DNA from: Hymenobacter sp. BT559
GTDB taxonomy: Bacteria > Bacteroidota > Bacteroidia > Cytophagales > Hymenobacteraceae
Length of the DNA stretch: 64,000 nucleotides
Direction of reading: 5' to 3'
Assembly: GCF_017571525.1 (NCBI RefSeq)
Contig: NZ_JAGETY010000001.1
Span: forward strand, 372,001-436,000
Of the stretch, positions 1 to 9,500 are shown in pieces. The notes beneath the pieces are model-generated. The model was not told where the DNA came from and did no database searches. It was given only the letters and a program-made list of their open reading frames with translations. Numbering within the stretch: the stretch's first letter is position 1; every line of letters begins with the position of its first letter. Both the position numbers and the translations under genes were made by a program.

Positions 1-383
1 CCCCGGCTTTGCAGGTACTTATTGACGTGGATTTCCTCGGTGGTCATGCTCTTGGCTTTCACCACCGTGCGGGCGCCGCGCGCCGCCGTGAGGCGGCCGA
101 TTTCGGCTAGGGCCTCCTGGGCGTCGTTGGCCCATACCACGCGGCCGCCGCGCGCCGTGAAAGCCGCTTCAAATTGCAGCAGGTACTCGTCGAGCTTTTC
201 GAGCACCTGCGCCTTGAGGTAGGCAGCGCGGGCGCGGGCCAGTTCGTGGTCGGCGTAGTGCTGCATGCCGGCGCTCACGGCCGCGTCATATTTGCCTATG
301 TTGAAGCGGATTTTGCGGCGGTGCTCGAGGTCGAAGGCTTTGCGTTCGGCGTCGGTCTGGAAGGCGGTGGCTTTCGTTAGCAT
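1..383 (-). CDS. lutB: LutB-like LUD-domain iron-sulfur protein, N-terminal part only
   Basis: The gene starts at the ATG at 383-381 and runs off the left edge, so only about 127 N-terminal residues are visible. I translated it by hand. It has the LutB N-terminal pattern: a helical start, then a stretch reading ARGGRVVWANDAQEA and the conserved VVKAKSMTTEEI. In the LutABC system this protein carries the 4Fe-4S clusters and takes part in oxidation of L-lactate to pyruvate in the cytoplasm. The Fe-S cysteines lie in the missing part, so catalytic integrity cannot be judged. A terminator for the upstream M28 gene separates the two, so lutB probably has its own promoter. Confidence 0.8.
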   Translation of the reverse strand, partial: MLTKATAFQTDAERKAFDLEHRRKIRFNIGKYDAAVSAGMQHYADHELARARAAYLKAQVLEKLDEYLLQFEAAFTARGGRVVWANDAQEALAEIGRLTAARGARTVVKAKSMTTEEIHVNKYLQSR

Positions 384-400
384 GGCGTGGCGGGCGGCAG

Positions 401-455
401 TAAAAGAAAGGCGCCGGGAAGAGCTTGGCTAGCCTGCCCTGCTCTTCCCGGCGCC
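401..455 (-). terminator. Rho-independent terminator after the M28 peptidase
   Basis: A 15-bp perfect stem (410-424 pairing with 441-455, GGCGCCGGGAAGAGC) is followed on the minus strand by a T-rich run at 409-401. It lies just after the M28 stop codon and before lutB. Confidence 0.85.
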
Positions 456-470
456 CCAGCTACGTTAAAG

Positions 471-2144
471 TTACGGCTTGTTGGAGTCTACCACCGGCTT
501 GGTATCCCGGTTGGCCAGGTCCCAGGCTAGGAAGAACACCAGCCGCGCCCGTGCTTCCAGCTTGTCGAACTCGATTTTCGAAATCTCGTCGCTGGCCTCG
601 TGGTAGTCGGGGTGCACGCCGTTGAAGAAGAACGCCACCGGAATACCCTTCTTGGCAAAGTTGTAGTGGTCGGAGCGGTAGTAAAACCGGTTCGGGTCGG
701 CGGGGTCGTTGAAGCGGAAGTCGAGGTCGATGTTGCCGTGCTGGCGGTTGGCCGTTTGCAGGGCCTCGTGCAGCTGCGACGACAGCTTATCGGAGCCAAT
801 GACATACACGTAGTTAGGCTTGCCCTCGTGGGCCGCATCGGTGCGGCCTATCATGTCAATGTTGAGGTCCGTCACCGTATTCGCCAGCGGAAATACCGGG
901 TGGTCGGTGTAGTATTCCGACCCTAGCAGGCCTTTTTCCTCGCCCGTATTGGCCAGGAACAAAATGCTGCGGCGCGGCCCGTGCCCGCTGCGCGCGGCCT
1001 TGGCAAATGCCTGCGCAATGCTGAGCATGCCTACCGTGCCCGAGCCATCGTCGTCGGCGCCATTATATACCTGGCCGCCAATGATGCCCAGGTGGTCGTA
1101 GTGCGCCGACACCACCAAGATTTCATCCTTCAAATCGGTGCCTGGCAAGAAGCCCAGCACGTTTTCGGTAGTAACCGCCGAGCGCTGCTGGGGCGCACTG
1201 ATGCTGAATTTCACCGGCTTCAGCTTGCTGGCCACCGGCTGTTTGGCGGCCGCCGTGGCGGTAGCGTACTGCTGCAACGTAGCCGCATTGGTACCCAGCA
1301 CTTTGAGGCCTAGCGCGGGCGATAAGAAAAACGACACCGCCCGGCTACCAGGTTGTTCGGCAAAGGCAATAGTAGGCTGCATGATGCGCGGGGCTAGCCT
1401 AGCGGTCATTTTCTCAAATTGGTCGGCCGGCTCAAGATTCACGAAGAAGATGCTGCGAGCGCCTTTCTGCGCCGCCAGCGCGGCCTTAGCCCTGAAATCG
1501 ACGGCCCACTTGGTAGCGCTGCCATCGGGACTGAGTACCGACTTGCCTTCGGGTGTGCGCGGTTCCCCAATCAATACGATAACGTCCTTGCCCTTTACAT
1601 CCAAGCCTTTATAATCGGAGTAATCACCCTGCTCAATGCCATAGCCCAGAAAAACCGGTTGCACAGCCGTGGCCTGGTCGAAGGGCGTGCGCCCGAAGGC
1701 GTAAAAATCCTTGAGCCACTCGTAGGCCTTGCCGCCCACCGTGATGGTGCCGCCCGGCTGCCAGGCGCTGCGCTCCATGGCAAAGGTCTGGAGGTAAGGA
1801 TTCGTCGTATTGGCCGTGACGGGCGCTTGCAGGCTGTCGTCGGCAAACTGCTTGCTGATGTAGGCAGCGGCCATCTTCTGGCCCTTGGTGCCCGTTTCGC
1901 GGCCCTCGTATTCATCCGAAGCCAGCACCGAGAGGTCGCGGCGCAGGTGTTCCTGCGTCACGTAGCGGTCGGCATACTGGGTGGCATAGTCGGCGGGCGG
2001 CGCGGGCATGGGCGCGTGCGGCCGCACTCCGGGGCTAGCGGCCGAGGAACCTGGCTTGAGCTTGGTCTTAACCTTGGTGTGTGTTTGGGCGAGCAGCGGC
2101 GCAGGGAGGGCCAGCGCGGCCAGCAGCAGGGTGGTATACTTCAT
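471..2144 (-). CDS. Secreted M28-family zinc metallopeptidase
   Basis: This 557-residue protein starts with a clear signal peptide (MKYTTLLLAALALPAPLLAQ), so it acts in the periplasm or outside the cell. The C-terminal half is an M28 (aminopeptidase Y/Q-type) catalytic domain with the expected two-zinc ligands: SAHYDHLG, GADDDGSG, the GEE pair in NTGEEKGLLG, DMIGR and the late SDHYNF. Family members remove N-terminal residues from peptides. The middle region between signal and catalytic domain fits an inserted PA-like domain. It lies 36 nt downstream of ispF on the same strand and may share its transcript; a strong terminator follows. The exact substrate is unknown. Confidence 0.9.
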   Translation of the reverse strand: MKYTTLLLAALALPAPLLAQTHTKVKTKLKPGSSAASPGVRPHAPMPAPPADYATQYADRYVTQEHLRRDLSVLASDEYEGRETGTKGQKMAAAYISKQFADDSLQAPVTANTTNPYLQTFAMERSAWQPGGTITVGGKAYEWLKDFYAFGRTPFDQATAVQPVFLGYGIEQGDYSDYKGLDVKGKDVIVLIGEPRTPEGKSVLSPDGSATKWAVDFRAKAALAAQKGARSIFFVNLEPADQFEKMTARLAPRIMQPTIAFAEQPGSRAVSFFLSPALGLKVLGTNAATLQQYATATAAAKQPVASKLKPVKFSISAPQQRSAVTTENVLGFLPGTDLKDEILVVSAHYDHLGIIGGQVYNGADDDGSGTVGMLSIAQAFAKAARSGHGPRRSILFLANTGEEKGLLGSEYYTDHPVFPLANTVTDLNIDMIGRTDAAHEGKPNYVYVIGSDKLSSQLHEALQTANRQHGNIDLDFRFNDPADPNRFYYRSDHYNFAKKGIPVAFFFNGVHPDYHEASDEISKIEFDKLEARARLVFFLAWDLANRDTKPVVDSNKP

Positions 2145-2180
2145 AAAAAGGCGAAAAGCGGGAGGACAGCAGAACTTAGG

Positions 2181-2660
2181 TTATGGCTTTGTAATCAACA
2201 CAGTAGCATAGGCAGCTACCCCCTCCTGCCGGCCCACAAAGCCCAGCTTTTCGGTCGTAGTAGCCTTAATGGAAATATCGTCTTCGGGTACGCCCATCAC
2301 CTCAGCCAGGGCGGTGCGCATGGCCGGAATGTGCGGATTCACCTTGGGTTTTTCGAGGCAGATGGTCGAGTCTACGTTGCCGAGTTCGTAGCCATTTTCG
2401 CGCAGCAGGCGCATGGTGTGGGCTAGCAGCTTCTTGCTGTCGATGCCCTTGTACTGCGGGTCGGTGTCGGGAAAGTGAAAGCCGATGTCGCGCAGGTTGG
2501 CCGCCCCAAGCAGCGCATCGCAAATGACGTGAATAAGCACGTCGGCATCGGAGTGACCAAGGGCACCGTGCGTGTGCGGCACCACTATGCCCCCTAGCCA
2601 GAACGGCAGGTCAGGCTGCAATTGGTGAACGTCGTAGCCGAAGCCAACGCGGATTTTCAT
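2181..2660 (-). CDS. ispF: 2-C-methyl-D-erythritol 2,4-cyclodiphosphate synthase
   Basis: IspF converts CDP-ME 2-phosphate to MEcPP with loss of CMP in the non-mevalonate isoprenoid pathway, as a cytoplasmic zinc-dependent trimer. The protein (159 aa, normal length) shows the family motifs: the GYDVHQL metal-binding start, LGHSDADVLIH, the PDTDP loop and the C-terminal KATTTEKLG. I chose the ATG at 2660 because it gives the standard N-terminus MKIRVGFGYD; an upstream in-frame start would add ten residues that do not belong to the family. A Bacteroidota promoter element lies about 30 nt upstream. Confidence 0.95.
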   Translation of the reverse strand: MKIRVGFGYDVHQLQPDLPFWLGGIVVPHTHGALGHSDADVLIHVICDALLGAANLRDIGFHFPDTDPQYKGIDSKKLLAHTMRLLRENGYELGNVDSTICLEKPKVNPHIPAMRTALAEVMGVPEDDISIKATTTEKLGFVGRQEGVAAYATVLITKP

Positions 2661-2687
2661 AAGAGGCGGGGTGAGTTGAATTGCCCG

Positions 2688-2695
2688 CAAAGGTA
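2688..2695 (-). promoter_or_regulatory. Bacteroidota -7 promoter element of ispF
   Basis: On the minus strand the sequence reads TACCTTTG, matching the TAnnTTTG consensus of Bacteroidota sigma-70 promoters. It is about 30 nt from the ispF start. A TTG stands 16 nt upstream as a possible, slightly short-spaced -33 element. Confidence 0.6.
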
Positions 2696-2913
2696 TTTAC
2701 CCGGGCCGGCGCAAGTGCCCCTACCTGCACAACTAAAATTATTAGTAGAAATAACGCTTAAAATTCAACTAATTTATTTAGCTTTACGGCGCCAATAACG
2801 CTAACAGCTAAGCGAGTATGCTAGTCGATAATTTTTATGCCGATGGCTAAAGTATTACGAGGGCCGCTACGTCAACAGGCTAGCTGGCAAGTGGCTGGCG
2901 CATGGAAACAAAA

Positions 2914-2949
2914 GAAACTTTGGAAACTACGAACTCACCGAAAGTTTCC
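2914..2949 (+). promoter_or_regulatory. Probable TetR operator (inverted repeats)
   Basis: Two overlapping inverted repeats lie just before the regulator gene: GAAACTTT (2914-2921) pairs with AAAGTTTC (2941-2948), and GGAAACT (2922-2928) pairs with AGTTTCC (2943-2949). They sit directly upstream of the -7 element, a usual place for an autoregulatory TetR operator. The rest of the 2661-2972 gap is AT-rich and shows nothing else I recognise. Confidence 0.5.
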
Positions 2950-2953
2950 GTTG

Positions 2954-2961
2954 TATCTTTG
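2954..2961 (+). promoter_or_regulatory. -7 promoter element of the efflux operon regulator
   Basis: TATCTTTG matches TAnnTTTG and lies 11 nt before the ATG of the TetR gene. No convincing -33 TTTG is present at the usual distance, which fits a regulated promoter. Confidence 0.55.
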
Positions 2962-2972
2962 CCGTGCGAATC

Positions 2973-3587
2973 ATGGAAACCAAAGACCGAATTCTGACCC
3001 ACGCGGCCGCGCTGTTTATGCGCAATGGCATCAAGAGTGTGAGCATGGATGACATTGCCGCCGACCTCGGCATGTCGAAGAAAACGCTTTACAAAACCTT
3101 CACCAACAAGGATGAGATAGTGCTGGCCGTGATGACGAGCCACCTCTGCCAGGCGCAGGGCGAGTGCGCCCGGGTGGCGAGCAGTGCGGCCGATGCGGTG
3201 CAGGAAATGCTCACCATCTCGGCCTGGGCCGACCAGCAGTTCAGCAACATTCACCCCAGCATTTTTCATGACCTGCGTAAGTATTACCCAGCGGCCTGGA
3301 CGCTGTTCAGAGCCCATAAAAGCGGCTTCATTCTCGAGCAAATAACCCGCAACCTGCGCCGGGGCATCGAGGAAGGGCTGTTTCGTGCCGACCTCGACGT
3401 GGAAGTGCTAGCCCGCCTCAACCTGGCCCAGATTGAGCTGGCCTTCGACCCCGAGCTCTACCCACCCGCCCAGTTTGCCCCCATCCGGGTCAATAAAGTA
3501 TTCGACGAGCACTTTCTGCTGGGTGTCGCCACGCTTAAGGGGCACCGGCTCTTCAATAAGTACCAACACATTACGGAAGAGGAATAG
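2973..3587 (+). CDS. TetR/AcrR-family transcriptional regulator
   Basis: This 204-residue protein has a typical TetR N-terminal helix-turn-helix (about residues 5-52: RILTHAAALFMRNG, then SMDDIAADLGMSKKTLY and the following FTNKDEIV). The C-terminal ligand-binding domain is variable, as is normal. I chose the ATG at 2973 over an in-frame GTG at 2964. It is the first gene of an efflux operon and is followed 45 nt later by the TolC-family gene, so it most likely represses its own operon until a toxic ligand binds; the inverted repeats upstream support autoregulation. The inducer cannot be told from sequence. Confidence 0.88.
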   Translation: METKDRILTHAAALFMRNGIKSVSMDDIAADLGMSKKTLYKTFTNKDEIVLAVMTSHLCQAQGECARVASSAADAVQEMLTISAWADQQFSNIHPSIFHDLRKYYPAAWTLFRAHKSGFILEQITRNLRRGIEEGLFRADLDVEVLARLNLAQIELAFDPELYPPAQFAPIRVNKVFDEHFLLGVATLKGHRLFNKYQHITEEE

Positions 3588-3632
3588 ACTGGCTGCCAGT
3601 CATTTTCAACACACTCCTTCTTTCACACACTC

Positions 3633-5303
3633 ATGAAAAATAGTACCCTTGGGGTATGGCTGGCCGCCTCGGCGCTAGCTCTGGGGCCGCTTGCCCCAGC
3701 CCTGGCGCAGGCGCCGGCGGCACTGCCCGCCCAACCCTCTTCTGGCCCGATGGCGCTGAGCTTGCAGCAGGCCGTGCGCTATGCTGTGGCCAACAAGCCC
3801 AGCCTGCTAGGCACCCGCCTGGCCGAGCAAACCGCCGCCGCCCGCGTGGGCGAAATCAAGAGCCAGGGCCTGCCTCAGCTCAACGTGGCGACCAATGTGG
3901 CCGACAACTTCAAGCTGCAAAAGAGCTTGGTCGATTTTTCGAGCTTCGGCGGCGCGCCGCTTAATGGCACCACCCTCACCCAGGCCGACCTGGCCAAGGC
4001 CCAGGCCGGGCAGACTGTCACGCTGGTTCCTGCCTACGGGGTAGCACCGGCCACCGGCCCCACGCCACTGGCCTTTGGCTTGCAGTACGCCGGCAACACG
4101 TCGGCCTCGCTCTCGCAGCTGCTTTTCGATGGCTCGTATCTGATTGGCCTGAAGGCCGCTAAGGTGTATACGGACCTGGCCAAGAAGCAGACCCAGCAGG
4201 CCGAAATCGACGTGGTGGAGCAAGTGAGCAAGGCTTACTACAGCACCCTGGTGGCCCGGGCCCGGCTAGGCCTGCTGGCGCGCAACGTGCAGCGCCTCGA
4301 CACGGTGCTCTACCAAACCAACCAGACGTTTAAGGCCGGTTTTGCTGAAAAGCTCGATGTGGACCGCCTGCGCGTGCAGCGCAACAACCTGGTAGTAGAG
4401 CAGCAGAAAGCCCAGCGCCTCACCGAGCTGAGTGTGGCTTTGCTGAAGTTTCAGATGGGCCTGCCGCAGGCGCAGCCCGTAACGCTTACCGACTCGCTCG
4501 GGGCAGCGGTAGTGGATGCCGGCACGCTGCGCCGCAACCTGGGCGCCGCCAGCTTTGGCACCGGTGGCGGGGCTGATGGCCTTGGGGGTGTGCCCAGCGC
4601 GCCCGCTGGCCTGAGCCAAGGGGCTAGCAGCGCCCCGCCCACGCCGGGCATCAACAACGGGCAGCCGGTGCAGGCCCAAGCAGCGTTCAACTACAACAAC
4701 CGAATCGAGTTTTCGACTTTGCAGACGCAGCAGGCCCTAGCGGGCCTCGACCTGCGCAACCGCCAGGCGGGCGCCTATCCGCGCCTGGCGTTCACGGCGG
4801 CCTACGGTTTTACGGGCTCGGCCAAGTCGGTGAGCGACCTGTTTGCTTTCCGGGGGCCCAATTCGCGCAACTCGGCGGGCTTTATCAACCAAAACTGGTT
4901 TGGCTTCGGCAACGTGGGGCTGGCCCTCAACATTCCGGTGTTCGACGGCTTCCGCCGTAAGTACCTGGTGCAGCAGGCGCGCATTGCGCAGCAAACCATC
5001 GAGCGCGGCTTTGAGACGCTGCGCCAAAGCATTGACTTGCAAGATGCCCAGAGCCGCACTACGCTCATCAACGCCCTCGATGTGCTGGACAACCAAAAGG
5101 CTAACCTTGACTTGGCCGCCGACGTGGCCCGCGTGACGCGCATCAAGTTCAACGCTGGGGTGGGGTCCAACCTCGAAGTGATTACGGCCGAGACTTCGCT
5201 GCGTGAGGCCCAAACCAACTACTACGCCGCCATCTACGACGTGCTGGTAGCCAAGGTGGACCGCGACAAAGCCACCGGCGAACTCTACACCCAAGCTAAA
5301 TAA
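3633..5303 (+). CDS. TolC-family outer membrane efflux protein
   Basis: The 556-residue product has a signal peptide ending near APALAQA and two outer membrane efflux protein (OEP) repeats rich in Ala, Gln and Leu, as expected for the long periplasmic helices. The first repeat starts at about residue 36 (LSLQQAVRYAVANKPSLLG) and the second at about 370. Between them is a Gly/Pro/Ser-rich linker (about 300-350), an unusual low-complexity insert that makes it longer than E. coli TolC. It forms the outer membrane channel of the tripartite pump encoded by this operon. The downstream adaptor gene starts about 70 nt after the stop. Confidence 0.9.
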   Translation: MKNSTLGVWLAASALALGPLAPALAQAPAALPAQPSSGPMALSLQQAVRYAVANKPSLLGTRLAEQTAAARVGEIKSQGLPQLNVATNVADNFKLQKSLVDFSSFGGAPLNGTTLTQADLAKAQAGQTVTLVPAYGVAPATGPTPLAFGLQYAGNTSASLSQLLFDGSYLIGLKAAKVYTDLAKKQTQQAEIDVVEQVSKAYYSTLVARARLGLLARNVQRLDTVLYQTNQTFKAGFAEKLDVDRLRVQRNNLVVEQQKAQRLTELSVALLKFQMGLPQAQPVTLTDSLGAAVVDAGTLRRNLGAASFGTGGGADGLGGVPSAPAGLSQGASSAPPTPGINNGQPVQAQAAFNYNNRIEFSTLQTQQALAGLDLRNRQAGAYPRLAFTAAYGFTGSAKSVSDLFAFRGPNSRNSAGFINQNWFGFGNVGLALNIPVFDGFRRKYLVQQARIAQQTIERGFETLRQSIDLQDAQSRTTLINALDVLDNQKANLDLAADVARVTRIKFNAGVGSNLEVITAETSLREAQTNYYAAIYDVLVAKVDRDKATGELYTQAK

Positions 5304-5317
5304 ATTCTCAAGCTCTT

Positions 5318-5425
5318 AGCTGTCAGCTACTAGCTGCTAGCTTCCTCTCTTACTCCGAAGCTTTTCTTTGACATGAATTTCTCCTTTTCGAAAGCTATCA
5401 GCTACCAGCTACTAGCTAGCAGCTT
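5318..5425 (+). repeat. Two related AGCT-rich repeat units, one inside a signal peptide
   Basis: Unit 1 (5318-5343) and unit 2 (5393-5425) are built from the same words (AGCTRTCAGCTA, CTAGCT, AGCTT); unit 2 carries two small insertions. Unit 1 is intergenic. Unit 2 is in the coding sequence of the following gene, where it encodes roughly residues 7-18 of the lipoprotein signal. The words resemble dispersed AGCTGTTAGC-type repeats found elsewhere in this window (23399-23492). Confidence 0.55.
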
Positions 5426-6515
5426 GCTACTTGCCTCCTGCGGCGGTGGTGCCAAAGACCCGAATGCCGAGCTAGCCAAACTGAAGGCCGACCAAGCCGC
5501 CACCCAGGCCAAGATAGCCGACCTGGAAGCCAAAACCGGCGCCGGTAAAACTGCCGAGGCGTCCGGCGCTGTGCCCGTATCGGTGCTGAAAGTGGAGCCC
5601 CAAAACTTCGCTGGCTACCTCGACGTGCAGGGCCGCGTCGACTTTGACCAGAATGCCACCGTGGGCGCCCGTGCCGCCGGCACGCTCACCAGCGTGCGGG
5701 TGCAGCGCGGCGACCACGTGCGCAAGGGCCAGGTGCTAGCCACCGTAGATGCCAGCATCCTGGACGCCAACATTGCCGAGCTGCGCACCCGCATGGACCT
5801 AGCCCGCACGGTGTATGAGAAGCAAGCTGGCCTGTGGAAGCAGCAGATTGGCACCGAAATTCAGTACCTGCAAGCCAAGAACAACTACGAGGCCTTGCAG
5901 CGCAACCTCGCCACACTCAACCAGCAGCGCTCCTTATATAACGTAGTGGCGCCCTACGCCGGTGTGGTCGACAACGTGCTTCCGAAGCTGGGCGAAACCG
6001 TGGCACCGGGCGCGCCGGTGGTGCAGCTCAACAGCGGCCAGGGCGGCAAAATACTGGCCGACGTTTCGGAAGCTTATGCTGGCAGCATCAAGGCGGGCGA
6101 CAAGGCGCTCGTGACCTTGCCCGACCTCGGCACCGAGGAAATTCCGAGCACGGTGCGCACCGTGAGCCGCACCATCTCGGCCAACAGCCGCACGTTCACC
6201 GTGGAGCTGCGCTTGCCCAACGACCAGGCTAGCCGCCTGCGGCCCAACATGGTAGCTACCGTGCGCATCCAAAACTATGGCCAGGCCAACGCTACCGTAC
6301 TACCCGTGGACCTCATTCAGCACGACGAGGAAAATGCCTACGTGCTGGTGGTGAACCACGAAGGCGGCAAGGCCGTGGCAGCCAAGCGCGTGATTAAAAC
6401 CGGCCAGACCTACAACGGCAAGCAGGAAATCACCAGCGGCCTCAAGCCCGGCGACGAGGTTATCTCGGCCGGCTACCAGAACCTGAACGAAGGGCAGGTG
6501 CTGAAAATCAGCTAA
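5373..6515 (+). CDS. RND efflux periplasmic adaptor lipoprotein (HlyD/AcrA family)
   Basis: This 380-residue membrane fusion protein links the inner membrane RND pump to the TolC-type channel. The N-terminus is a lipoprotein signal with lipobox LASC (Cys23), followed by a short coiled coil (about 30-55). A barrel/lipoyl region follows ([19 protein letters not shown] then [15 protein letters not shown]), then the helical hairpin (about 130-190) and C-terminal beta-barrel and membrane-proximal domains. Position and spacing (32 nt before the pump gene) fit a single operon. The signal peptide is partly encoded by a repeat unit. Confidence 0.92.
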   Translation: MNFSFSKAISYQLLASSLLLASCGGGAKDPNAELAKLKADQAATQAKIADLEAKTGAGKTAEASGAVPVSVLKVEPQNFAGYLDVQGRVDFDQNATVGARAAGTLTSVRVQRGDHVRKGQVLATVDASILDANIAELRTRMDLARTVYEKQAGLWKQQIGTEIQYLQAKNNYEALQRNLATLNQQRSLYNVVAPYAGVVDNVLPKLGETVAPGAPVVQLNSGQGGKILADVSEAYAGSIKAGDKALVTLPDLGTEEIPSTVRTVSRTISANSRTFTVELRLPNDQASRLRPNMVATVRIQNYGQANATVLPVDLIQHDEENAYVLVVNHEGGKAVAAKRVIKTGQTYNGKQEITSGLKPGDEVISAGYQNLNEGQVLKIS

Positions 6516-6547
6516 ATCATCTTCCGCTCAACTAGCAACCGATTGTT

Positions 6548-9500
6548 ATGCAGGATATTGAGAAGGAGTTTGGGCCTACCAGTTGGTCCATCAACAACAA
6601 GACCAGTATTTACATCATCACCTTGCTGCTCTCGATAGCAGGCATTTTTGCCTACATCAAGCTCGGCAAGGAGAAGTTTCCGGATATCGTGATTCCGCGC
6701 ATTATCGTGGCCACGGTGTACCCGGGCACGTCGCCGACCGATATTGAGAACTTGGTGACGCGCCAGCTTGAGAAAGAAATCAAAAGCGTGAACGGGGTGA
6801 AGAAAATCAACTCGACCTCGAACCAGGACTACTGTATTGTCGACGTGGAGTTTAACTCCGGCGTAGACGTGCAGGCCGCCAAGCAGCTCATTAAAGATGC
6901 CGTGGATAAGGCCAGCACCGAGCTGCCCAACGACCTGCCGTCGGCACCCCTAGTGAAAGAGGTAAACATCTCGGAGCAGCCGATTATGTACGTCAACCTG
7001 AGCGGCAACCTGCCCGCCGCCCAGTTGAAGAAGCTCGCCGACGACTTCCAGGACAAGATTGAGGCGCTGCCTGAAATTACCCGCGTAGACATCGTGGGTG
7101 CCCTGGAGCAGCAGGTAAACGTGGACGTGGACCTGTACAAGCTGCAAGCCTCGCAGCTCAGCTTTACCGACATTGAGAATGCCATTGCCCGCGAAAACAT
7201 CACGGTTTCGGGGGGCTCTATCGACGTGGGCGCCCAAAAGCGGGCCGTGCGCGTGGCCGGCCAGTACGTGAACGCTGCCGACATTGCCAACATCCAGGTG
7301 AAGAACCTGCGTGGGGCGCCGGTGCGGCTAGGCGACATTGCCACCGTAACGGACGGCTTCAAGGACCGCGAAAGCTACGCCCGCCTCGACGGCCAGCCCA
7401 CCGTGACGCTGAACGTGGTGAAGCGCCAGGGCGAGAACCTGCTCGACGCTTCCGACAAGATTCACCAGCTGGTGAAAGACTCGGAAGCCAGCATGCCCAA
7501 GGGCCTGAAAATCACGATTACGGGCGACTCGTCGAACGAAACCCGCAATACGCTCAATGACCTCATCAACACCATCATCATCGGCTTCTTGCTGGTGACC
7601 TTGATTCTGATGTTCTTCATGGGCACCACCAACGCCTTGTTTGTGGGCTTGTCGGTGCCGCTGTCGATGTTCCTGGCCTTCGTGATGCTGCCCATGTTCG
7701 GTTTCTCGCTGAACATGATTGTGCTCTTCGCCTTCCTGCTAGCCCTGGGTATTGTGGTCGACGACGCCATTGTGGTAATCGAGAACACCCACCGCCTGCT
7801 GCACGAGCACCCCAACCTGAGCACCGCTAAAGCAGCCAAATACGCGGCCGGCGAAGTGTTCATTCCGGTGCTGGCGGGCACGCTCACCACGGTGGCGCCG
7901 TTTGTGCCGCTGCTGTTCTGGCCCGGCATCGTGGGCTCGTTCATGTTCTTTTTGCCGGTTACGCTTATCCTCACGCTAGGGGCCTCGCTGGTGGTGGCCT
8001 TCATCATGAACCCGGTGTTTGCCGTGAGCTTTATGAACCGCAACGAGCATCTCGACCATGTGGAGAAGCCCCAGCTGACGCGCGGCTTCCTACTTGGTAT
8101 GGCTGGGCTGCTGCTGGTGGCCCTAGCGGGCTATGCGTCGGGCTCGAAATTCCTGGGCAACCTGATGGTGACCATCATCGTGCTCTGCTTCCTTGATAAG
8201 TACGTGTTTGTGTACATGATAGCCGGGTTCCAGCGTAGCATTCTGCCGCGCTTCCAGGATGGCTACGCCCGCTTGGTAGAGCTAGCCGTGGGCGGCAAAG
8301 TGTGGCGCCAAGTGGGTATCATTGCCGGCCTGCTGGTGCTGGGCGTGATTAGCATCATGGCCGTGGGCGCCCGCAAGCCCAAGGTGGACTTCTTCCCCAA
8401 AGGCGACCCCAAGTTCATCTACACTTACCTGCGTATGCCGGTTGGTACTCGCGTAGAGGTAACCGACTCCATCACCCGTATCCTCGAAAACAGGGTGTAT
8501 AAGGTGATTGGCCGCAACAACCCCGACGTAGAATCGGTGATTACCAACGTGGCTATTGGCGCCGGCGACCCCACCGAGGCTACGGCCGCCGGTACGTCGC
8601 AGTCGCACCTCGGCAAGGTAGGCGTAGCCTTCAAGGAGCTAGCTGACCGCAAGGGCCAGGCCACGCACATCTACATGGATGACATTCGCGAAGCCGTGAA
8701 AGGCATTCCCGGCGCCGAGGTTTCGGTAGACCAGGAGGCTAGCGGCCCGCCCCAGGGCAAGCCGGTAGCTATCGAGGTATCGGGCGACGACTACCCCAAA
8801 CTCGCTGCGCTGAGTAAGAAAGTGGAGCGGTACATCGACTCGCTCAAGATTGGTGGTATCGAAGACCTGCGCTCCGACTTGCAGGACCGCAACCCCGAAA
8901 TCGGCGTGAACATCAACCGCACCCGTGCCAACCGCGAGGGCATCAGCACCGGCCAGATTGGCTCGGAAGTGCGCACCGCCATCTACGGCTTCGAGGCCAG
9001 CAAATTCAAGACCCCGGATGATGAGTACCCCATCCAGGTTCGCTACGCTAAGCCCTACCGCGACAACGTGAACGCCATCGTGAACGCTCCGCTGACCTTC
9101 CGCGACGCCACCGGCGCTGTGCGCCAGGTGCCTATTTCAGCTATCGCTGACGTTACCTACGGCACTACTTACGGCGGCATTAAGCGCAAGGACACGCACC
9201 GCCTCATCACGATTTCCTCCAATGTGCTCAACGGCTTCACTGGCCCCGACGTGGTGGCCAACGTGACCCGCGCCCTCAAGAGCTTCCCCGTGCCGCCGGG
9301 CTACACCGTGAAAATGGGTGGCGCCCAGGAAGACCAGAAAGAAACCAGCGACTTCCTTGGCGTAGCCGCCATCGGCGCCATCGCCCTCATCTTCCTGGTG
9401 CTCGTGACGCAGTTCAACTCGGTAAGCAAGCCGCTCATCATCCTCACCGAAATCATTTTCTCGATTATCGGCGTGATGCTGGGCCTAGCCATCTCGGGCA

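Noticed and set aside
1419..2426. 335-residue plus-strand ORF opposite the M28 gene
   Set aside because: It lies antisense to M28 and ispF coding sequence, has no family motif, and is expected from GC-rich codon use.
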